Assembly (NCBI RefSeq): GCF_011320225.1
Contig: NZ_JAAOEN010000022.1
Span: forward strand, 25,875 to 89,874
Direction of reading: 5' to 3'
DNA: 64,000 nucleotides
From: Phytoactinopolyspora limicola
GTDB taxonomy: Bacteria > Actinomycetota > Actinomycetes > Jiangellales > Jiangellaceae
Under the pieces are notes generated by a model. The model did not search any database. It saw nothing but the letters and a program-made list of their open reading frames with translations, and had not been told where the DNA came from. The position numbers were made by a program, and so were the translations under genes. Shown piece after piece: positions 52,593 through 62,964 of this stretch; positions within the stretch are counted from its first letter, which is position 1, and each line of letters starts with the position of its first letter.

Positions 52593-53129
52593 ATGATGCT
52601 GGCACGGTTGCGCGAGGCATTCACCGAGATGGCCAAGCTGGAGCTACCTCGGTTGCGTCGCTTCGCCTATGGAGTCTGTGGCGACTGGTACCGCGCGGAT
52701 GACCTTGTTCAGGGTGCACTGGAGCGGATGTACGTCGCCTGGCCCAGGATCCACTTGGTCGTCGACCCAGGCGCGTATGCCCGGACGGTAGTGGTCCGGT
52801 TGGCGATCAGCGAGTCGCGAAGGCATTGGCGTCGTCGGGAGCGGACAACGGACGTCGTGCCGGAAGTGCCGGTTCCGGATGCGGCGAGTGGTGTGGACAC
52901 CCGGATCGATCTCGCGCAGGCCCTGGCCGGATTGACGGTGAAGCAGCGAGCCGTGGTGGTGCTTCGTTACGTGGAGGATCGGCCAGTGGCGGAGGTCGCC
53001 AGCATCTTGGGGATCGCGCCCGGAACGGTTAAGCGGCAAAGCCACGACGCACTGATTCAGATGCGGTCCCGGCTGGGCGACCCTAGGTCCAGCCCGCGAT
53101 CGCCAGGGGAGGTGGCCGACCATGGATGA
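52593..53129 (+). CDS. SigE-family ECF RNA polymerase sigma factor
   Basis: A 178-residue ECF sigma factor. Region 2 reads RLRRFAYGVCGDWYRADDLV with QGALERMYVAWPRI, and region 4 reads LTVKQRAVVVLRYVEDRPVA with EVASILGIAPGTVKRQSHDA. This form is typical of the actinobacterial SigE-like (SCO-type) group. The ATG at 52593 (followed by another ATG) lacks a strong ribosome-binding site; in-frame starts upstream at 52551 or downstream at 52629 are alternatives. Its end overlaps the next gene by 8 nt. Confidence 0.88.
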   Translation: MMLARLREAFTEMAKLELPRLRRFAYGVCGDWYRADDLVQGALERMYVAWPRIHLVVDPGAYARTVVVRLAISESRRHWRRRERTTDVVPEVPVPDAASGVDTRIDLAQALAGLTVKQRAVVVLRYVEDRPVAEVASILGIAPGTVKRQSHDALIQMRSRLGDPRSSPRSPGEVADHG

Positions 53130-53775
53130 CCTGGCTGGCGTCGTCAGTCAACTACGGACGGCAAGTGACCGGGCATACGCGCCCCGAGACTTCGATCTCG
53201 ATCGGGTGATCGAGCGGGGGGAGGTCCGCCTTCGACGGCGGCGCGCCATCCACGCGAGCGTGGGAATCCTCGTCACCGTTGCCGCTGCGGTTGGGCTGCT
53301 CCTCGCGTGGCCGGACGGATCCGACCGGTCGGTGATCGTGCCCGCTGAGACCCCGTCCGCCGGTGAGGCGGAACGTTTGCTCGGGGTTCTCGCTACCACA
53401 CAGCGAGGTGACGACCGACGCCCCTGGACCGCCGAACTGGAGGAGCAGGGTGTGCTGCGTGCGTCCACCCGAATGCTCGGGGAGTGGGAGCGGTCGACGT
53501 TCTGGGCGGCCACGTCCGAGCGTGGAGAGGTCTGCCTGATAGTCGACCGCGGGCTCGGCGCGTACCCGGATTCGGCGTCGGGATGTGTGTCGCCGGCCCG
53601 GTTCGCGCGGGAGGGGAGGACGGTTGGCCTCGGTGATTCCGACGGTGGAGTGATGGCGTTTCTGGTGCCCGACGGGTACGAGCCCAGCAGCGCCGAACTC
53701 GAAGAGTGGATCTTCATTACACCTAACCTCGGCGTGCAGGACATTCCTGGTTCTTCCATTGAGGGTGAGTGGTGA
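53122..53775 (+). CDS. Single-pass membrane protein co-encoded with the sigma factor, likely regulator
   Basis: A 217-residue protein with a basic cytosolic N-terminus (~40 residues, RGEVRLRRRRAIHASVG), one transmembrane segment (about 43-63) and an extracytoplasmic domain with no recognised fold. Position directly after and overlapping the SigE-type gene is where such membrane partners occur, so a regulatory role on the sigma factor is plausible, but there is no zinc-binding anti-sigma motif. AGGGGAGG lies upstream of its ATG. Confidence 0.7.
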   Translation: MDDLAGVVSQLRTASDRAYAPRDFDLDRVIERGEVRLRRRRAIHASVGILVTVAAAVGLLLAWPDGSDRSVIVPAETPSAGEAERLLGVLATTQRGDDRRPWTAELEEQGVLRASTRMLGEWERSTFWAATSERGEVCLIVDRGLGAYPDSASGCVSPARFAREGRTVGLGDSDGGVMAFLVPDGYEPSSAELEEWIFITPNLGVQDIPGSSIEGEW

Positions 53776-53895
53776 GCCAGTGCCCATTCCGGTACGTCGG
53801 CGCCTGCCCCCCAACAGTTGGCCGGCGGGCAGCCCCCGGTGGGGGTGTGTCAGTGGCGTCCACACCTGGCGGTCAACATGGTTGAACTCGGTGAC

Positions 53896-53901
53896 TACCA
53901 T
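53896..53901 (+). promoter_or_regulatory. -10 box of a leaderless transcript (CGNR gene)
   Basis: TACCAT ends 7 nt before the GTG at 53909, and GTCAAC lies 18 nt upstream as a possible -35. There is no Shine-Dalgarno at proper distance from the GTG. Confidence 0.45.
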
Positions 53902-53908
53902 TAGTGAG

Positions 53909-54514
53909 GTGTCCAACGAGACAGCAGCCCCCGCGGTGGGCCCGGTGCTGCCCGACGAACCCGCGCCGGTCTTGTTGATGAACACCATCTGGGCGGATCG
54001 CTCCGGCGTACACGATGCCCTTGACTCCCCAGCGGGCCTGCGCAACTGGTTGACGGCGACCGGGGTCGAACTGTCGGCCGAAGCGCCGCCGCCAACTCAC
54101 ACCAGACGTTTCCGAGAGCTGCGCGATGCGGTACGGCGGATCGCCGCGGCGATCACCGACGACTCCCGGACCGCAGCGGCATCACCCACCACAGATATCG
54201 AGCAGGCTATCCAGGTGATCAACGCGGCAGCGCTGCGTTCTCCGCTGGTGCCGCAGCTCGCCTGGGAAGACGGGCGGGCGCGGACCGCCGCGACCAGCCC
54301 GGCGGACGCCGTCGACGCCGCGTTGTCGGCCACCGCGTTGGCCGCCATCTCGCTGCTGGGTGGCGCCGACCACGGCAACCTCCGGGCGTGTTACGCGCCG
54401 GGGTGCGTGTTGTACTTCGTCAAGAACCATCCGCGACGGGAGTGGTGCTCGGCGTCCTGCGGCAACCGAGCGAGGGTGGCGCGACACTATCGGCGCCGGC
54501 ATGGCGGAGGGTGA
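53909..54514 (+). CDS. ABATE/CGNR zinc-finger protein
   Basis: A 201-residue putative stress-responsive regulator. The N-terminal ABATE domain (LLMNTIWADRSGVHDALDSP AGLRNWL, split here for length) precedes the CGNR zinc finger CYAPGCVLYFVKNHPRREWC followed by SASCGNRARVARHYRR. Cysteines of the finger are all present. The GTG at 53909 fits a leaderless promoter; a GTG at 53891 or 53759 is less likely. Members are thought to be transcription regulators of unknown ligand. It converges with the CODH-like operon. Confidence 0.88.
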   Translation: MSNETAAPAVGPVLPDEPAPVLLMNTIWADRSGVHDALDSPAGLRNWLTATGVELSAEAPPPTHTRRFRELRDAVRRIAAAITDDSRTAAASPTTDIEQAIQVINAAALRSPLVPQLAWEDGRARTAATSPADAVDAALSATALAAISLLGGADHGNLRACYAPGCVLYFVKNHPRREWCSASCGNRARVARHYRRRHGGG

Positions 54515-54559
54515 ACACGCGCAGCTGGGGTTCGGGGGGCGACGTTGCCGGCGGCTACC

Positions 54560-55297
54560 TCACCGGCGCCTGCGGGTCACCAGCCAGATCAGCACCGCCA
54601 GGAGGCCGGCTCCAGCGAGGTAGGGGCCGTAGCGCCGCAAAGAATCGCGGGCTCCAGTCAACTCGAGCAGATCGATCGGCTCGACGTCAACCGCGGCCTG
54701 CTCGGCCTCGGCATTCTCCACCGAGCCTCGTTCGAGGTCGGGCGGCCCACTCTGAGCACTGGTGGGCTCCGTTGCCGGGGCCGGGTCGTCGGCGGCAACC
54801 TCAGCTGACGGCGGTTCCGTTGACGCCGCCGTGGCATCCGCGCTGGCTGTCGAAGCCGCACCGAGGGTGGTGGCCAGGCAGTCGGCGAACTGGCCGAGGA
54901 GTTTGCCCCCGACGTCGTTGATCATGCCTCGGCCGAATTGGGCGGGACGGCCGGTGATCCGCAGTTCCGTCGTGACGTCGACCCGGGTGGAGTCGCCGTC
55001 GGCGGTCATCGCCGCGGTGACAGTGGCCGCCGCCGTGCCGGAGCCCCGGCTCTCCTTGCCCGATGCCTCCATGACGAGGCGGTGTCCGGCATCGTCAGTT
55101 TCGACGAAGCGGCCGGTTCCGCGGTAGAGCAGCGAGATCGGCCCGAGTTTGACCTTGACCGAGCCGCTGAAGGACTCGCCGTCGAACTCGTCCAGGGTGG
55201 CGCCGGGCATACATGGCGCCACCCGCGGCACATCGAGCAGCACCTTCCACGCGTCCTCGACCGGTACGGGCACCGTGAACTGGTGATCGAGCTGCAT
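54560..55297 (-). CDS. coxG: CoxG-like SRPBCC protein with C-terminal membrane anchor
   Basis: A 245-residue protein. Residues 1-145 are a CO dehydrogenase subunit G (SRPBCC) domain (FTVPVPVEDAWKVLLDVPRV; CMPGATLDEFDGESFSGSVK). An acidic Ala/Glu-rich linker of about 60 residues follows, and the end is one membrane helix (YLAGAGLLAVLIWLVTRRRR). CoxG anchors CODH to the membrane in Oligotropha. ATG at 55297 follows GAGGGAGAT. It is the last gene of the cox-type operon, separated by 126 nt from coxM. Confidence 0.88.
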   Translation of the reverse strand: MQLDHQFTVPVPVEDAWKVLLDVPRVAPCMPGATLDEFDGESFSGSVKVKLGPISLLYRGTGRFVETDDAGHRLVMEASGKESRGSGTAAATVTAAMTADGDSTRVDVTTELRITGRPAQFGRGMINDVGGKLLGQFADCLATTLGAASTASADATAASTEPPSAEVAADDPAPATEPTSAQSGPPDLERGSVENAEAEQAAVDVEPIDLLELTGARDSLRRYGPYLAGAGLLAVLIWLVTRRRR

Positions 55298-55423
55298 ATC
55301 TCCCTCATTCCTGTTGACCGGCCGGTGTGCTGGCCGGAGCACCGTAGCGGGCGGAACCCGGGACCGGATCGGAGGCGGATGGCACCGGCCCCGGATTCCT
55401 CATGCCGATGTGCAGATGCCGCG

Positions 55424-56278
55424 TCAGAGACCTCCCGCCGCGTGAAGCGCACGGCGAGTCAGGACCGTCGCGAGGTGCGCCCGGTAATCCGCCGACGCCG
55501 ATAGGTCGCTGGTCGGCGAGGTACCTTCGGCGGCTCGTGCGGCGGCATCGCGCAAAGTGCCTTCGTCGGCCGGCGCATCAGCGAGCGCTTCCTCGACGCC
55601 GTGCGCCCGCACCGGTGTGGTGCCCATGTTGGTCAGCGCCACTCGGGCTTCGGTGATGGTGCCGTTGGAGCGGCGCACAGCCGCGGCCACACCCACCAGC
55701 GCCCACGCCTGAGCCACCCGGTTGAACTTCTCGTAGTGGGTGCCCCACCCGGTCAGCTTCGGAATGTGTACCGCGACCAGCAGCTCATCGGGCTCCATAG
55801 CCGTGGTCAGGTAGTCCACGAAGAACTCCGACGCCGATACCATCCGCCGGCCCGATGGCCCGGCCACCTCGAACGTTGCGTCCAGCGCGGATGCCACACC
55901 GGGGAGGTCGCCGGCCGGGTCGGCGTGCGCCAGCGATCCGCCGAAGGTGCCTAGATGCCGCACCTGGCGATCTGCGACCGTCGCCGTGGCCTGCGCGATC
56001 AGCGGTGCATGTTCGCGGATCAGCTGATTCGACATGACATCGTGGTGGGTCGCCATAGCCCCGACGACGATGTGTTCGCCGTCGTCGTGGATATCGCGCA
56101 TGCCGCCGACCCCGCCCAGGTCGACGAGCACCGACGGTGCGGCGAAGCGCAACCGCAGCATGGGAATCAGGCTCTGGCCACCGGCGAGGATCTTCGCGTC
56201 CTCTCCGCCCTCAGCGAGTGCCTGGACGGCGCCGTCGACGCTGCTGGGCCGGGTGTACTCGAACGCTGCCGGGATCAT
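55424..56278 (-). CDS. coxM: Xanthine dehydrogenase/CODH family FAD-binding subunit
   Basis: A 284-residue medium subunit that passes electrons from the Fe-S subunit via FAD. FAD-binding motifs are AGGQSLIPMLRLR (about 32-44) and GTFGGSLAHADPAGDLP (about 113-129). The start ATG overlaps the stop of the large subunit gene, so the genes are coupled. Its placement after the large subunit gives the form II-type order S-L-M in transcription direction. Confidence 0.93.
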   Translation of the reverse strand: MIPAAFEYTRPSSVDGAVQALAEGGEDAKILAGGQSLIPMLRLRFAAPSVLVDLGGVGGMRDIHDDGEHIVVGAMATHHDVMSNQLIREHAPLIAQATATVADRQVRHLGTFGGSLAHADPAGDLPGVASALDATFEVAGPSGRRMVSASEFFVDYLTTAMEPDELLVAVHIPKLTGWGTHYEKFNRVAQAWALVGVAAAVRRSNGTITEARVALTNMGTTPVRAHGVEEALADAPADEGTLRDAAARAAEGTSPTSDLSASADYRAHLATVLTRRALHAAGGL

Positions 56279-58683
56279 CAGCGGTCACCCCCTTCGGTGG
56301 CGGACTTCTGTTGAGCCGCCTGGATGGCCTGCCATACCCGTTCGGGAGTACAGGGCATGGCGACGTCGGTGACACCGGCCGGTCTCAGTGCGTCGACGAC
56401 GGCGTTCACCACCGCTGGTGTCGAGGCGATGGTGCCGGCCTCGCCGACCCCCTTGGCACCTAGCGGGTGGCCCGGTGCCGGGGTTTCGGTGCGCCCGGTG
56501 ACGAAGTCGGGGAGATCGGCCGGACTGGGCACCGTGTAGTCGACGAACGTGCCGGTCATGAGGTTGCCGTCGGCGTCGTAGACGGCTTCCTCGTACAACG
56601 CCTGCGCGACGCCTTGGGCGATACCGCCGTGCACCTGTCCTTCGACGATGAGCGGGTTGACCACCCTGCCGACGTCGTCGACGGCGACGTAGGAGCGGAT
56701 GGTGACCCGGCCGGTCTCGGTGTCGACCTCGGTGGCGCACAGGTGTGTCCCGTGCGGGAAGGAGAAGTTGTCCGGATCGTAGGTGGCATCCGCGTCGAGA
56801 GTGGGCTCTACGCCGTCCGGCATCTCGTGTGACGTGAACACCGCGAGCGCGCAGTCAGCGAGGGTCTTCGCCGAGCTAGGTGATCCTTTGACCCGGAACT
56901 GGCCGTCGGTGAACTCCAGGTCCGACGGGTCGCACTCGAGTAGGTGAGCCGCGATCGGTTTGGCCTTGTCGACGACCTTCTGGCAGGCGTTGACCAGCGC
57001 CGTGCCGCCGACGGCGAGAGAACGGGAACCATACGTGTCCAACCCCTTGTGCGAGGTCCGGGTATCGCCGTGGAGCACCTCGACGTCCTCGAACGGCACA
57101 CCCAGTTGGTCGGCCACGATCTGGCTCCACGCCGTCTCGTGTCCTTGGCCGTGCGGCGAGGTGCCGGTGACGACCTCGACCTTGCCAGTGGGCAACATCC
57201 GCACCGACGCGGACTCCCAGCCGCCGGCGCCGTAACGTAGCTGACCGAGGATGCGGGACGGTGCCAGCCCGCACATCTCGGTGTAGGTGGACACGCCGAT
57301 ACCGAGCTGGATGGGGTCGCCGGACGCTCTACGCTCCGCCTGCTCCCTACGGAGGGCGTCGTAGTCGAATAGTTGCATGGCGTGATCGGTGGCGGCCTCG
57401 TAGTTTCCGGAGTCGTACGTCAGCCCGGCGACGGTGGTGTAGGGGAATTCGTCGTGGTTGATCCAGTTCCGTCGGCGTAGCTCAATGGGGTCGAGGTCGA
57501 GTTCGGCGGCCAGCTCGTCCATCAGCCGCTCGATGGCGTAGGTGGCCTCCGGCCGCCCGGCCCCGCGGTACGCGTCGGTCTTGGTGGTGTTGGTGAACAC
57601 ACCCGTGCACTCGAAACGGTACGCGGGAACCTTGTAGATGGCGTTGAACATGAAGGCACCCAGGATCGGCACACCAGGTGTGACGATGCCGAGGTAAGCG
57701 CCCATGTTGGCGAGCAGCTTGACCGACAGCCCGGTGATGGTGCCGTCCCCCCGCGCGCTCAGGGTGATGTCTTGGATCTGATCGCGGCCATGGTGGGCGG
57801 AGAGCATCGACTCCGAACGGGATTCGACGTACTTGACCGGTCGGTTCAGCCGGCGGGCCGCGGCGAAGGTGATGAACTCCTCCGGAGTGATCTGAAGTTT
57901 GCCGCCGAAGCCGCCGCCGACGTCCGGTGCGATGACCCGGATCTTGTGTTCGGGTGTGCCGGTGCACATCGCGAGCATGAGGCGCAGGATGTGGGGGATC
58001 TGGGTAGCCGACCACATGGTGATTTGGTCGCCGGTGGGGTCGACGACGACGCTGCGCGGCTCCATGAACGCGGGGACGAGCCGTTGCTGCCGGTATCGCC
58101 GAGACAGGACGACCTCGGCTTCGGCCTCCGCGTCGGCTACGGCTCCGCCGGTGCCGGCCTCGGCGGAGTCGAAGATCCAGGTGTAGGACTTGTTGGTGCC
58201 TTGGGCGCTATGGACAAGGGGGGAATCAGCGGTAAGGGCAGCCTCCATGTCCATCACGACGGGTAGGGGTTCGTAGTCGATCTCGATGGCTTCGAGAGCG
58301 TCCTGTGCGCTGGCTCGGTCGCGTGCGGCGACGACGGCGACCGGCTCTCCGGTGTGCCGTACTTCGTCGACGGCCAGCGGCGGATAGTCGGGCACGACGG
58401 TGTCTTCGGTGACCGGCCACGCACATGCCAGTGCTCCCTGGATGTCGGCGATGTCGCGCCCGCAGAAGGCGTCGATGACGCCTGGCAGGTGTCGGGCCGG
58501 ACTGACATCGACGTGGCTGATCCGGGCGTGTGCCATCGGGCTGCGCAGAATGGCGAGGTGGAGCATGCCCGGCAGGGTGATGTTCTCCGTCCACATGGTG
58601 CGGCCGGTGATCAACCGGGCGTCTTCCTTGCGGCGCCGATCTCGGCCGACCTCGGTGCCGGAGCCGTGCTCGGTGACAGTCAT
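56278..58683 (-). CDS. coxL: Molybdopterin-binding large subunit, form II carbon-monoxide-dehydrogenase-like
   Basis: An 801-residue molybdenum hydroxylase subunit. The active-site loop is [10 protein letters not shown] (371-380), the signature of form II CODH-like enzymes; form I CODH has AYXCSFR with the Cu-binding cysteine. The conserved glutamate near the end is in [13 protein letters not shown], and the Mo-cofactor region [14 protein letters not shown] is intact. Form II enzymes oxidise various substrates; proven CO oxidation is uncertain, so the substrate here is unknown. ATG overlaps the small subunit stop. Confidence 0.93.
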   Translation of the reverse strand: MTVTEHGSGTEVGRDRRRKEDARLITGRTMWTENITLPGMLHLAILRSPMAHARISHVDVSPARHLPGVIDAFCGRDIADIQGALACAWPVTEDTVVPDYPPLAVDEVRHTGEPVAVVAARDRASAQDALEAIEIDYEPLPVVMDMEAALTADSPLVHSAQGTNKSYTWIFDSAEAGTGGAVADAEAEAEVVLSRRYRQQRLVPAFMEPRSVVVDPTGDQITMWSATQIPHILRLMLAMCTGTPEHKIRVIAPDVGGGFGGKLQITPEEFITFAAARRLNRPVKYVESRSESMLSAHHGRDQIQDITLSARGDGTITGLSVKLLANMGAYLGIVTPGVPILGAFMFNAIYKVPAYRFECTGVFTNTTKTDAYRGAGRPEATYAIERLMDELAAELDLDPIELRRRNWINHDEFPYTTVAGLTYDSGNYEAATDHAMQLFDYDALRREQAERRASGDPIQLGIGVSTYTEMCGLAPSRILGQLRYGAGGWESASVRMLPTGKVEVVTGTSPHGQGHETAWSQIVADQLGVPFEDVEVLHGDTRTSHKGLDTYGSRSLAVGGTALVNACQKVVDKAKPIAAHLLECDPSDLEFTDGQFRVKGSPSSAKTLADCALAVFTSHEMPDGVEPTLDADATYDPDNFSFPHGTHLCATEVDTETGRVTIRSYVAVDDVGRVVNPLIVEGQVHGGIAQGVAQALYEEAVYDADGNLMTGTFVDYTVPSPADLPDFVTGRTETPAPGHPLGAKGVGEAGTIASTPAVVNAVVDALRPAGVTDVAMPCTPERVWQAIQAAQQKSATEGGDR

Positions 58684-59222
58684 CGTGGCACCTCCTGGGC
58701 ATTGGCCTCCGTGGTGGATGCCGGCTCGGCGGCCTCGGCAGTAGGCGGCGCCGTGGCGTGCATCGTGGCCGCGGCATCCTGGACCGCGCGGACGATGTTC
58801 TGGTAGCCGGTGCAGCGGCAGAGGTTGCCTTCGAGACCCTCACGGACCTCGTCGGTTGTGGGGGAGGGGTTCTCGCTGAGCAGGTCGACGGCGGCCATGA
58901 TCATGCCCGGCGTACAGAAGCCGCATTGAAGGGCGTGGCTGTTGTGGAAGGCCTGCTGAACCGGATGAAGGGTGCCGTCCGGCCCGGACAGTCCTTCGAC
59001 CGTGGTGACATCCATGCCGTCGGCCTGGACGGCGAGGACAGTACAGCTCTTGACACCCTTGCCAGCCAGCAGGACGGTGCACGCACCGCAGTTACTCGTG
59101 TCGCACCCCACCACGGTGCCGACTTTGCCGAGCCGGTCTCGTAGGTGGTGGACGAGAAGGGTGCGTGGGTCGACGTCGTCCTCATACTGGATGCCGTCGA
59201 CCGTCATGCTGATTTTGGTCAT
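58680..59222 (-). CDS. coxS: [2Fe-2S] small subunit of the CODH-like complex
   Basis: A 180-residue subunit with two [2Fe-2S] clusters: plant-ferredoxin type [12 protein letters not shown] (with a later cysteine, KSCTVLA) and the helical-domain CGFCTPGMI plus CRCTGYQNI. The C-terminus carries a ~20-residue Ala/Pro/Thr tail. ATG at 59222 follows GGGAGGAGGG; a start at 59378 would add 52 unrelated residues. It is the first gene of the operon. A MOSC gene elsewhere in the window is not linked. Confidence 0.93.
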   Translation of the reverse strand: MTKISMTVDGIQYEDDVDPRTLLVHHLRDRLGKVGTVVGCDTSNCGACTVLLAGKGVKSCTVLAVQADGMDVTTVEGLSGPDGTLHPVQQAFHNSHALQCGFCTPGMIMAAVDLLSENPSPTTDEVREGLEGNLCRCTGYQNIVRAVQDAAATMHATAPPTAEAAEPASTTEANAQEVPR

Positions 59223-59708
59223 GGGCCCTCCTCCCGTACACAAGGGCCAGCTCGGACAGACCGGCCCGATGGTGCGCATCGGTAGGGCGCCGTAGCGCGC
59301 TCCACCTCCTCGTGTCAGGTGACCTTGATACGCCCGACGGCGTCCAGATCCCGGTGCGCGCTTATGCACATCAAGCAAAGTCCACCGTGGCGGGTTGCCG
59401 CAAGAGGTTCGGCTGATCTGAATGACCGTTCCCCCGTCCTCTCCCCATGATCATGAACACTTTGCCGTGTCATGACACGGCAAAGTGTTCATGATCATGG
59501 GGAGAGGACGGGGACAGGGGTGTGTGACCGGCGCCACGGCCCTGAACTTGGCGATCATGCAGGACAACGCGGCACAATGTCTGAATTATGACGGTTCGGT
59601 GCTGGGCAACGGTGCACGGTTACCGGCTACGCCGCCGTCTCGGATAGCTCAGTCAGGCTCGCGGCAACGATGGCGCGGTATCTGCCTTGGTCGCGAGGAG
59701 GCCTCTTC
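59223..59708. other. Intergenic region upstream of the CODH-like operon
   Basis: This 486-nt gap holds palindrome family B copy 2 (59432-59513) and the promoter region of the cox-type operon on the minus strand. I find no convincing -35/-10 pair and no further gene; the remaining frames lack start signals. Confidence 0.4.
59432..59513. repeat. Palindromic element family B, copy 2
   Basis: A perfect 82-bp palindrome (41-nt arms meeting at 59472/59473; core ATGATCATGAACACTTTGCC). It is the longest of the three copies and flanked by C- and G-runs. Perfect symmetry over 82 bp, with a different centre from copies 1 and 3, implies maintenance by conversion or recent origin. Confidence 0.9.
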
Positions 59709-59879
59709 ATGCTCTATGACTGCCCGGAGTGCGGCTTGCCGGCGACCGTGTCCAGTCGGGGTTCGCTGTGGAGCACCGATGGTCCGGTTGAACATGTCGA
59801 CGCCCATTGCGCGTCTGGACACAGGTTCTTGGGACCGGCGGAATCCCTCCGTGTCCTCTTGAGTGTCGCCCGGGCCTGA
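59709..59879 (+). CDS. Small cysteine/histidine-containing protein
   Basis: A 56-residue frame starting MLYDCPECGLPATVSSRGSL. GAGGAGG lies 7-13 nt before the ATG. A CPEC pair and the later HCASGHRF suggest a one-zinc ribbon, as in small actinobacterial proteins of unknown role. A longer start at 59670 has no ribosome-binding site. Confidence 0.6.
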   Translation: MLYDCPECGLPATVSSRGSLWSTDGPVEHVDAHCASGHRFLGPAESLRVLLSVARA

Positions 59880-59906
59880 GTGGGCGACACGTGAGGGTTG
59901 GGCCGA

Positions 59907-60428
59907 CTACCCGATAGTGATGGTGGCTGTTTCGGAGGCCAGCGATTCGTCGTTGACGCCGACCAGGCGAAACCGGTTCTCGCCTTCGCGGCTCGATGCC
60001 ACCGTGCCGCTGAACTCTCCGTTGGCGTCGGTGACCCGGGGTGTGACGGGGAAGTCTTCCCAGGGTCCGTCGTTGATGCTGCGCTGCAGCTTGAGTGTGA
60101 CACCCTCTTCGCCGGACTCGATGCGACCCGAGTAGGCGACCTGCGAGCCCGGCGACACCGAAGACTCCGTAAACGACAACGTGATGGCGCCGGACGAGGT
60201 GTCGTCACCGTTCTCGTCGTCGTTGGGATCGTTGTCGTTTTCGTCGGCGTCATTGTCGGAGTTGTCGTCCGAGTTGTCGGGGTCAATCGGCGCGGTAGGG
60301 GCGGCGCTGGGCTCCCCGTCGCCCGATTGCGTGCCAAGGTACGCGCCGCCGGCAAAGCCGACGATCGCTGCGAGTATCAGGAAGGCGGCCAACGTGCCGC
60401 CGGATGCGCGTCTGGACACTCTGCACAT
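59907..60428 (-). CDS. Membrane-anchored or secreted Ig-like protein with acidic linker
   Basis: A 173-residue protein. A hydrophobic segment (about 12-34, LAAFLILAAIVGFAGGAYLG) acts as signal anchor. Then comes a very acidic Asp/Asn-rich linker (about 50-78) and a C-terminal beta-sandwich of about 90 residues (ITLSFTESSVSPGSQVAYSG) resembling bacterial Ig-like/carbohydrate-active accessory domains. It would sit outside the cell. No partner is evident; function unknown. Confidence 0.7.
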   Translation of the reverse strand: MCRVSRRASGGTLAAFLILAAIVGFAGGAYLGTQSGDGEPSAAPTAPIDPDNSDDNSDNDADENDNDPNDDENGDDTSSGAITLSFTESSVSPGSQVAYSGRIESGEEGVTLKLQRSINDGPWEDFPVTPRVTDANGEFSGTVASSREGENRFRLVGVNDESLASETATITIG

Positions 60429-60503
60429 TCAACCCTGGCCGGGCGGGTGGTTGGCAAGTGGGGTCCGCACTGCGGAAGGGTTTATGTCTGTTTTGGGGTA
60501 ATT

Positions 60504-60965
60504 TCACTGCTCGGCGGTTCGGACCAGTGGCAAGATTCGTGGCTCGACGACGTCCGCCAGGGCGATAACCGTGGAGATCCGCACGACGTTCGTGTCGCCG
60601 ACGAGGTCGTCGATGACTCGTTGGAGGTCGTCGTTGTCACGGGCGACGATCCGGCAGATGAGGTCGCCTTGCCCGGTGATGGTGTGAGCCTCGAGCACTT
60701 CAGGGATCCGGTCGAGATGTTCGGCCACGGCTCCGCGGGCGCCTTGTCGAATATCCAGGAACGCGAACGCGGTGACCCGGAAGCCGAGCGCCGCATGGTC
60801 GACGGCCGGGGCGAACGAGCGGATCACGCCAGTGGCCACGAGCTTGTCGAGGCGCGACTGAACCGTGCCCCGCGCCACGTTGAGCTGACGGGATGCTTCG
60901 AGGACTCCGATTCTCGGTTGTTCGGTGAACAACTCGATGATGCGGACGTCAAGCGGATCGATCAT
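60504..60965 (-). CDS. Lrp/AsnC family transcriptional regulator
   Basis: A 153-residue regulator. The N-terminal helix-turn-helix reads PRIGVLEASRQLNVARGTVQ, and the C-terminal RAM/AsnC ligand domain contains ITGQGDLICRIVARDNDDLQ. It is divergent from hppD; this pairing is common in actinobacteria, where the Lrp protein responds to tyrosine-pathway metabolites and controls hppD. The ligand is inferred. Confidence 0.9.
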   Translation of the reverse strand: MIDPLDVRIIELFTEQPRIGVLEASRQLNVARGTVQSRLDKLVATGVIRSFAPAVDHAALGFRVTAFAFLDIRQGARGAVAEHLDRIPEVLEAHTITGQGDLICRIVARDNDDLQRVIDDLVGDTNVVRISTVIALADVVEPRILPLVRTAEQ

Positions 60966-61037
60966 CGTTCGTCCTCTCGGCGGTGTGCTCGTGATGAGTC
61001 CATGTGTCAGGCAGGTGAAAGAAGGCTATGCAAACTG

Positions 61038-62414
<1,377 letters not shown>

Positions 62415-62439
62415 GCCTCCGCTCACCCCACCCTCAGCC

Positions 62440-62503
62440 GTCCCCATGATCATGAACACTTTGCCGTGCCATAGCACGGCAAAGTGTTCATGATCATGGG
62501 GAC
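62440..62503. repeat. Palindromic element family B, copy 3
   Basis: Perfect 30-nt arms (62440-62469, 62474-62503) around CATA; core ATGATCATGAACACTTTGCC is identical to copy 2 while the apex differs. It lies between hppD and arsR, 25 nt after the hppD stop, where it could also terminate hppD transcripts. Confidence 0.9.
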
Positions 62504-62526
62504 AGGCAATCATCGGCCGGATAAGT

Positions 62527-62532
62527 TATCAT
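62527..62532 (+). promoter_or_regulatory. -10 box of a leaderless transcript (arsR-like gene)
   Basis: TATCAT ends 6 nt before the ATG at 62539 and there is no Shine-Dalgarno. A small TCATCG...CGATGA inverted repeat (62529-62534, 62543-62548) overlaps this promoter and the start codon and could be an operator. Confidence 0.45.
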
Positions 62533-62538
62533 CGGCAT

Positions 62539-62964
62539 ATGGCGATGAATGTTGACGACGCGCAACCGGTCAGCGGGCGTCTACCCGGTGTGGGCCCGGC
62601 GCCCGTCCTGCTGTTCCATAGCCTGGCCGACCCGGCGAGGCTAGCGATCGTCCAACTGCTGGCCGATGGCGAGCGCCGCGTCGTGGACCTCACCAAAGAG
62701 CTCGGGCTGGCGCAATCCACGGTCTCCGGCCACCTGGCCTGCCTGCGGTCGGCCGGCCTCGTCGACGCCCACCCGCACGGACGGTCCACCTTCTACGCGC
62801 TGGCCCGTCCCGAACTCTGGCCGCTGCTGGCTGCCGCCGAAGAGTTGCTCACCGCCAGCGGCACCACCACCACGCTGTGTCCTGAGCACCACCGCCCCGA
62901 GCCCGTGGCCGTGTGCGGCGCGGCGGTACGCGGGTGCACCATGCACCATTCGGGCAGGCACTGA
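62539..62964 (+). CDS. ArsR/SmtB family metal-responsive repressor
   Basis: A 141-residue winged-helix repressor (LFHSLADPARLAIVQLLADG; TKELGLAQSTVSGHLACLRS). The C-terminal tail is rich in metal ligands: CPEHHRPEPVAVCGAAVRGC and TMHHSGRH, so divalent metal sensing is likely. Its TGA overlaps the ATG of the downstream efflux gene (TGATG), so both are coupled. Which metal (Cd, Zn, Co, Ni) cannot be decided by eye. Confidence 0.9.
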   Translation: MAMNVDDAQPVSGRLPGVGPAPVLLFHSLADPARLAIVQLLADGERRVVDLTKELGLAQSTVSGHLACLRSAGLVDAHPHGRSTFYALARPELWPLLAAAEELLTASGTTTTLCPEHHRPEPVAVCGAAVRGCTMHHSGRH

